Origin: Ferrimonas aestuarii
GTDB lineage: Bacteria > Pseudomonadota > Gammaproteobacteria > Enterobacterales > Shewanellaceae
Length of the DNA stretch: 64,000 nt
Assembly: GCF_005116665.1 (NCBI RefSeq)
Contig: NZ_SWCJ01000010.1
Location: 62,001-126,000 of the forward strand
Direction of reading: 5' to 3'
Positions 63,621-64,000 of the stretch are shown here, one piece after another. Position numbers and translations under genes: made by a program. The notes under the pieces are model-generated. The model made no database searches. It was given only the letters and a program-made list of their open reading frames with translations, and was not told where the DNA came from. Every line of letters starts with the position of its first letter. Position 1 is the stretch's first letter.

Positions 63621-64000
63621 TTACTCCTGGTGCTGGGAGAGTTGGCTGCTGGCCTCAGGCTGAGGTGAGGGCAGTGCCACGTTCACCAACACTCCTGGGT
63701 AGAGTTTAAAGGCGCCATCGGCCGCAACCTGCTCGCCGCCATTTAAGCCTTGGCTGACCAGAGCGTATTGTTCAAATTGACGATATAAGGTTACCGGTTG
63801 CCGCTGGGCTCGAGTGGCGTCAGGCTCGCCTTGTGGGTGATCCAATAGATAGACAAAACTGCCGTAGCCATCACGCTGAATCGCTTCTAGAGGCACCTGT
63901 TGCAGTGACAATGACGTTCCGTTTGGCGCCACAACCTTAACCGCCTGGTTATGGGTTAGGCCGCGGTTGTTCTCGATTCGACTGCGATAGCGCTGGGTAC
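63621..64000 (-). CDS. RND efflux periplasmic adaptor (MFP), C-terminal part
   Basis: The C-terminal about 125 residues of an HlyD/AcrA-type adaptor. The frame is open to the window end, with no stop, so the N-terminal hairpin and lipoyl domains lie outside. The visible part starts in the beta-barrel domain (RSRIENNRGLTHNQAVKV) and includes the membrane-proximal domain (LQQVPLEAIQRDGYGSFVYL and LVSQGLNGGEQVAADGAFKL). It precedes the RND pump gene and forms an operon with it. Confidence 0.88.
   Translation of the reverse strand, partial: TQRYRSRIENNRGLTHNQAVKVVAPNGTSLSLQQVPLEAIQRDGYGSFVYLLDHPQGEPDATRAQRQPVTLYRQFEQYALVSQGLNGGEQVAADGAFKLYPGVLVNVALPSPQPEASSQLSQHQE

Overview
The window comes from a Gram-negative gammaproteobacterium, most likely marine and of the Alteromonadales type. 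The block apt-dnaX-ybaB-recR-htpG-adk-hemH-gsk is the order usual in Shewanella, Ferrimonas, Vibrio and relatives. The S-layer proteins resemble the Slr4 type described in Pseudoalteromonas. Genus cannot be fixed from the sequence alone. No tRNA, rRNA, CRISPR array, prophage or intact transposase was seen.

Bases 1-36528 form a cell-surface island. The left part (1-6964) is a polysaccharide locus: the end of a Wza-like SLBB export protein, a phosphoglycosyl transferase, a Wzz-like chain-length protein, an EpsG-type polymerase and three family 2 glycosyltransferases. Then comes an 11-gene type II secretion-like operon (7211-17154, order G-E-F-H-I-J-K-L-M-C-D), followed by two nearly identical, strongly codon-biased S-layer genes (18096-19445 and 21198-22550) on either side of a divergent paralogue (19524-20846). 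The polysaccharide locus resumes at 22951 with an acetyltransferase, rmlB, rmlA, a WecF-like transferase, a Wzx flippase, an asparagine-synthase-like protein, a Wzi-like porin on the minus strand, galE, ugd and three genes predicted to make a dTDP-4-amino-2,4,6-trideoxy sugar. The natural reading is one module holding an S-layer, its own exporter, and a polysaccharide that may anchor it.

Bases 36531-44067 hold glmM, a DUF2750 protein, a four-helix-bundle protein, a dicarboxylate/glutamate symporter and dusC, all on the minus strand. They are followed on the plus strand by a bufferin/HvfA-type operon: a secreted peptide with eleven EGKCG motifs, a DUF692 (MNIO) modification enzyme and its DUF2063 partner.

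Bases 44270-56468 are conserved housekeeping: apt, dnaX with an intact programmed -1 frameshift site for gamma, ybaB, recR, a LuxR-like sensor lacking its DNA-binding domain, htpG behind a textbook sigma-32 promoter, a YbbN/CnoX-like co-chaperone, adk, hemH and gsk. The right end carries a DUF3313 lipoprotein, a chemoreceptor, a 246-bp MITE-like element, pldA and the end of an RND efflux operon on the minus strand.
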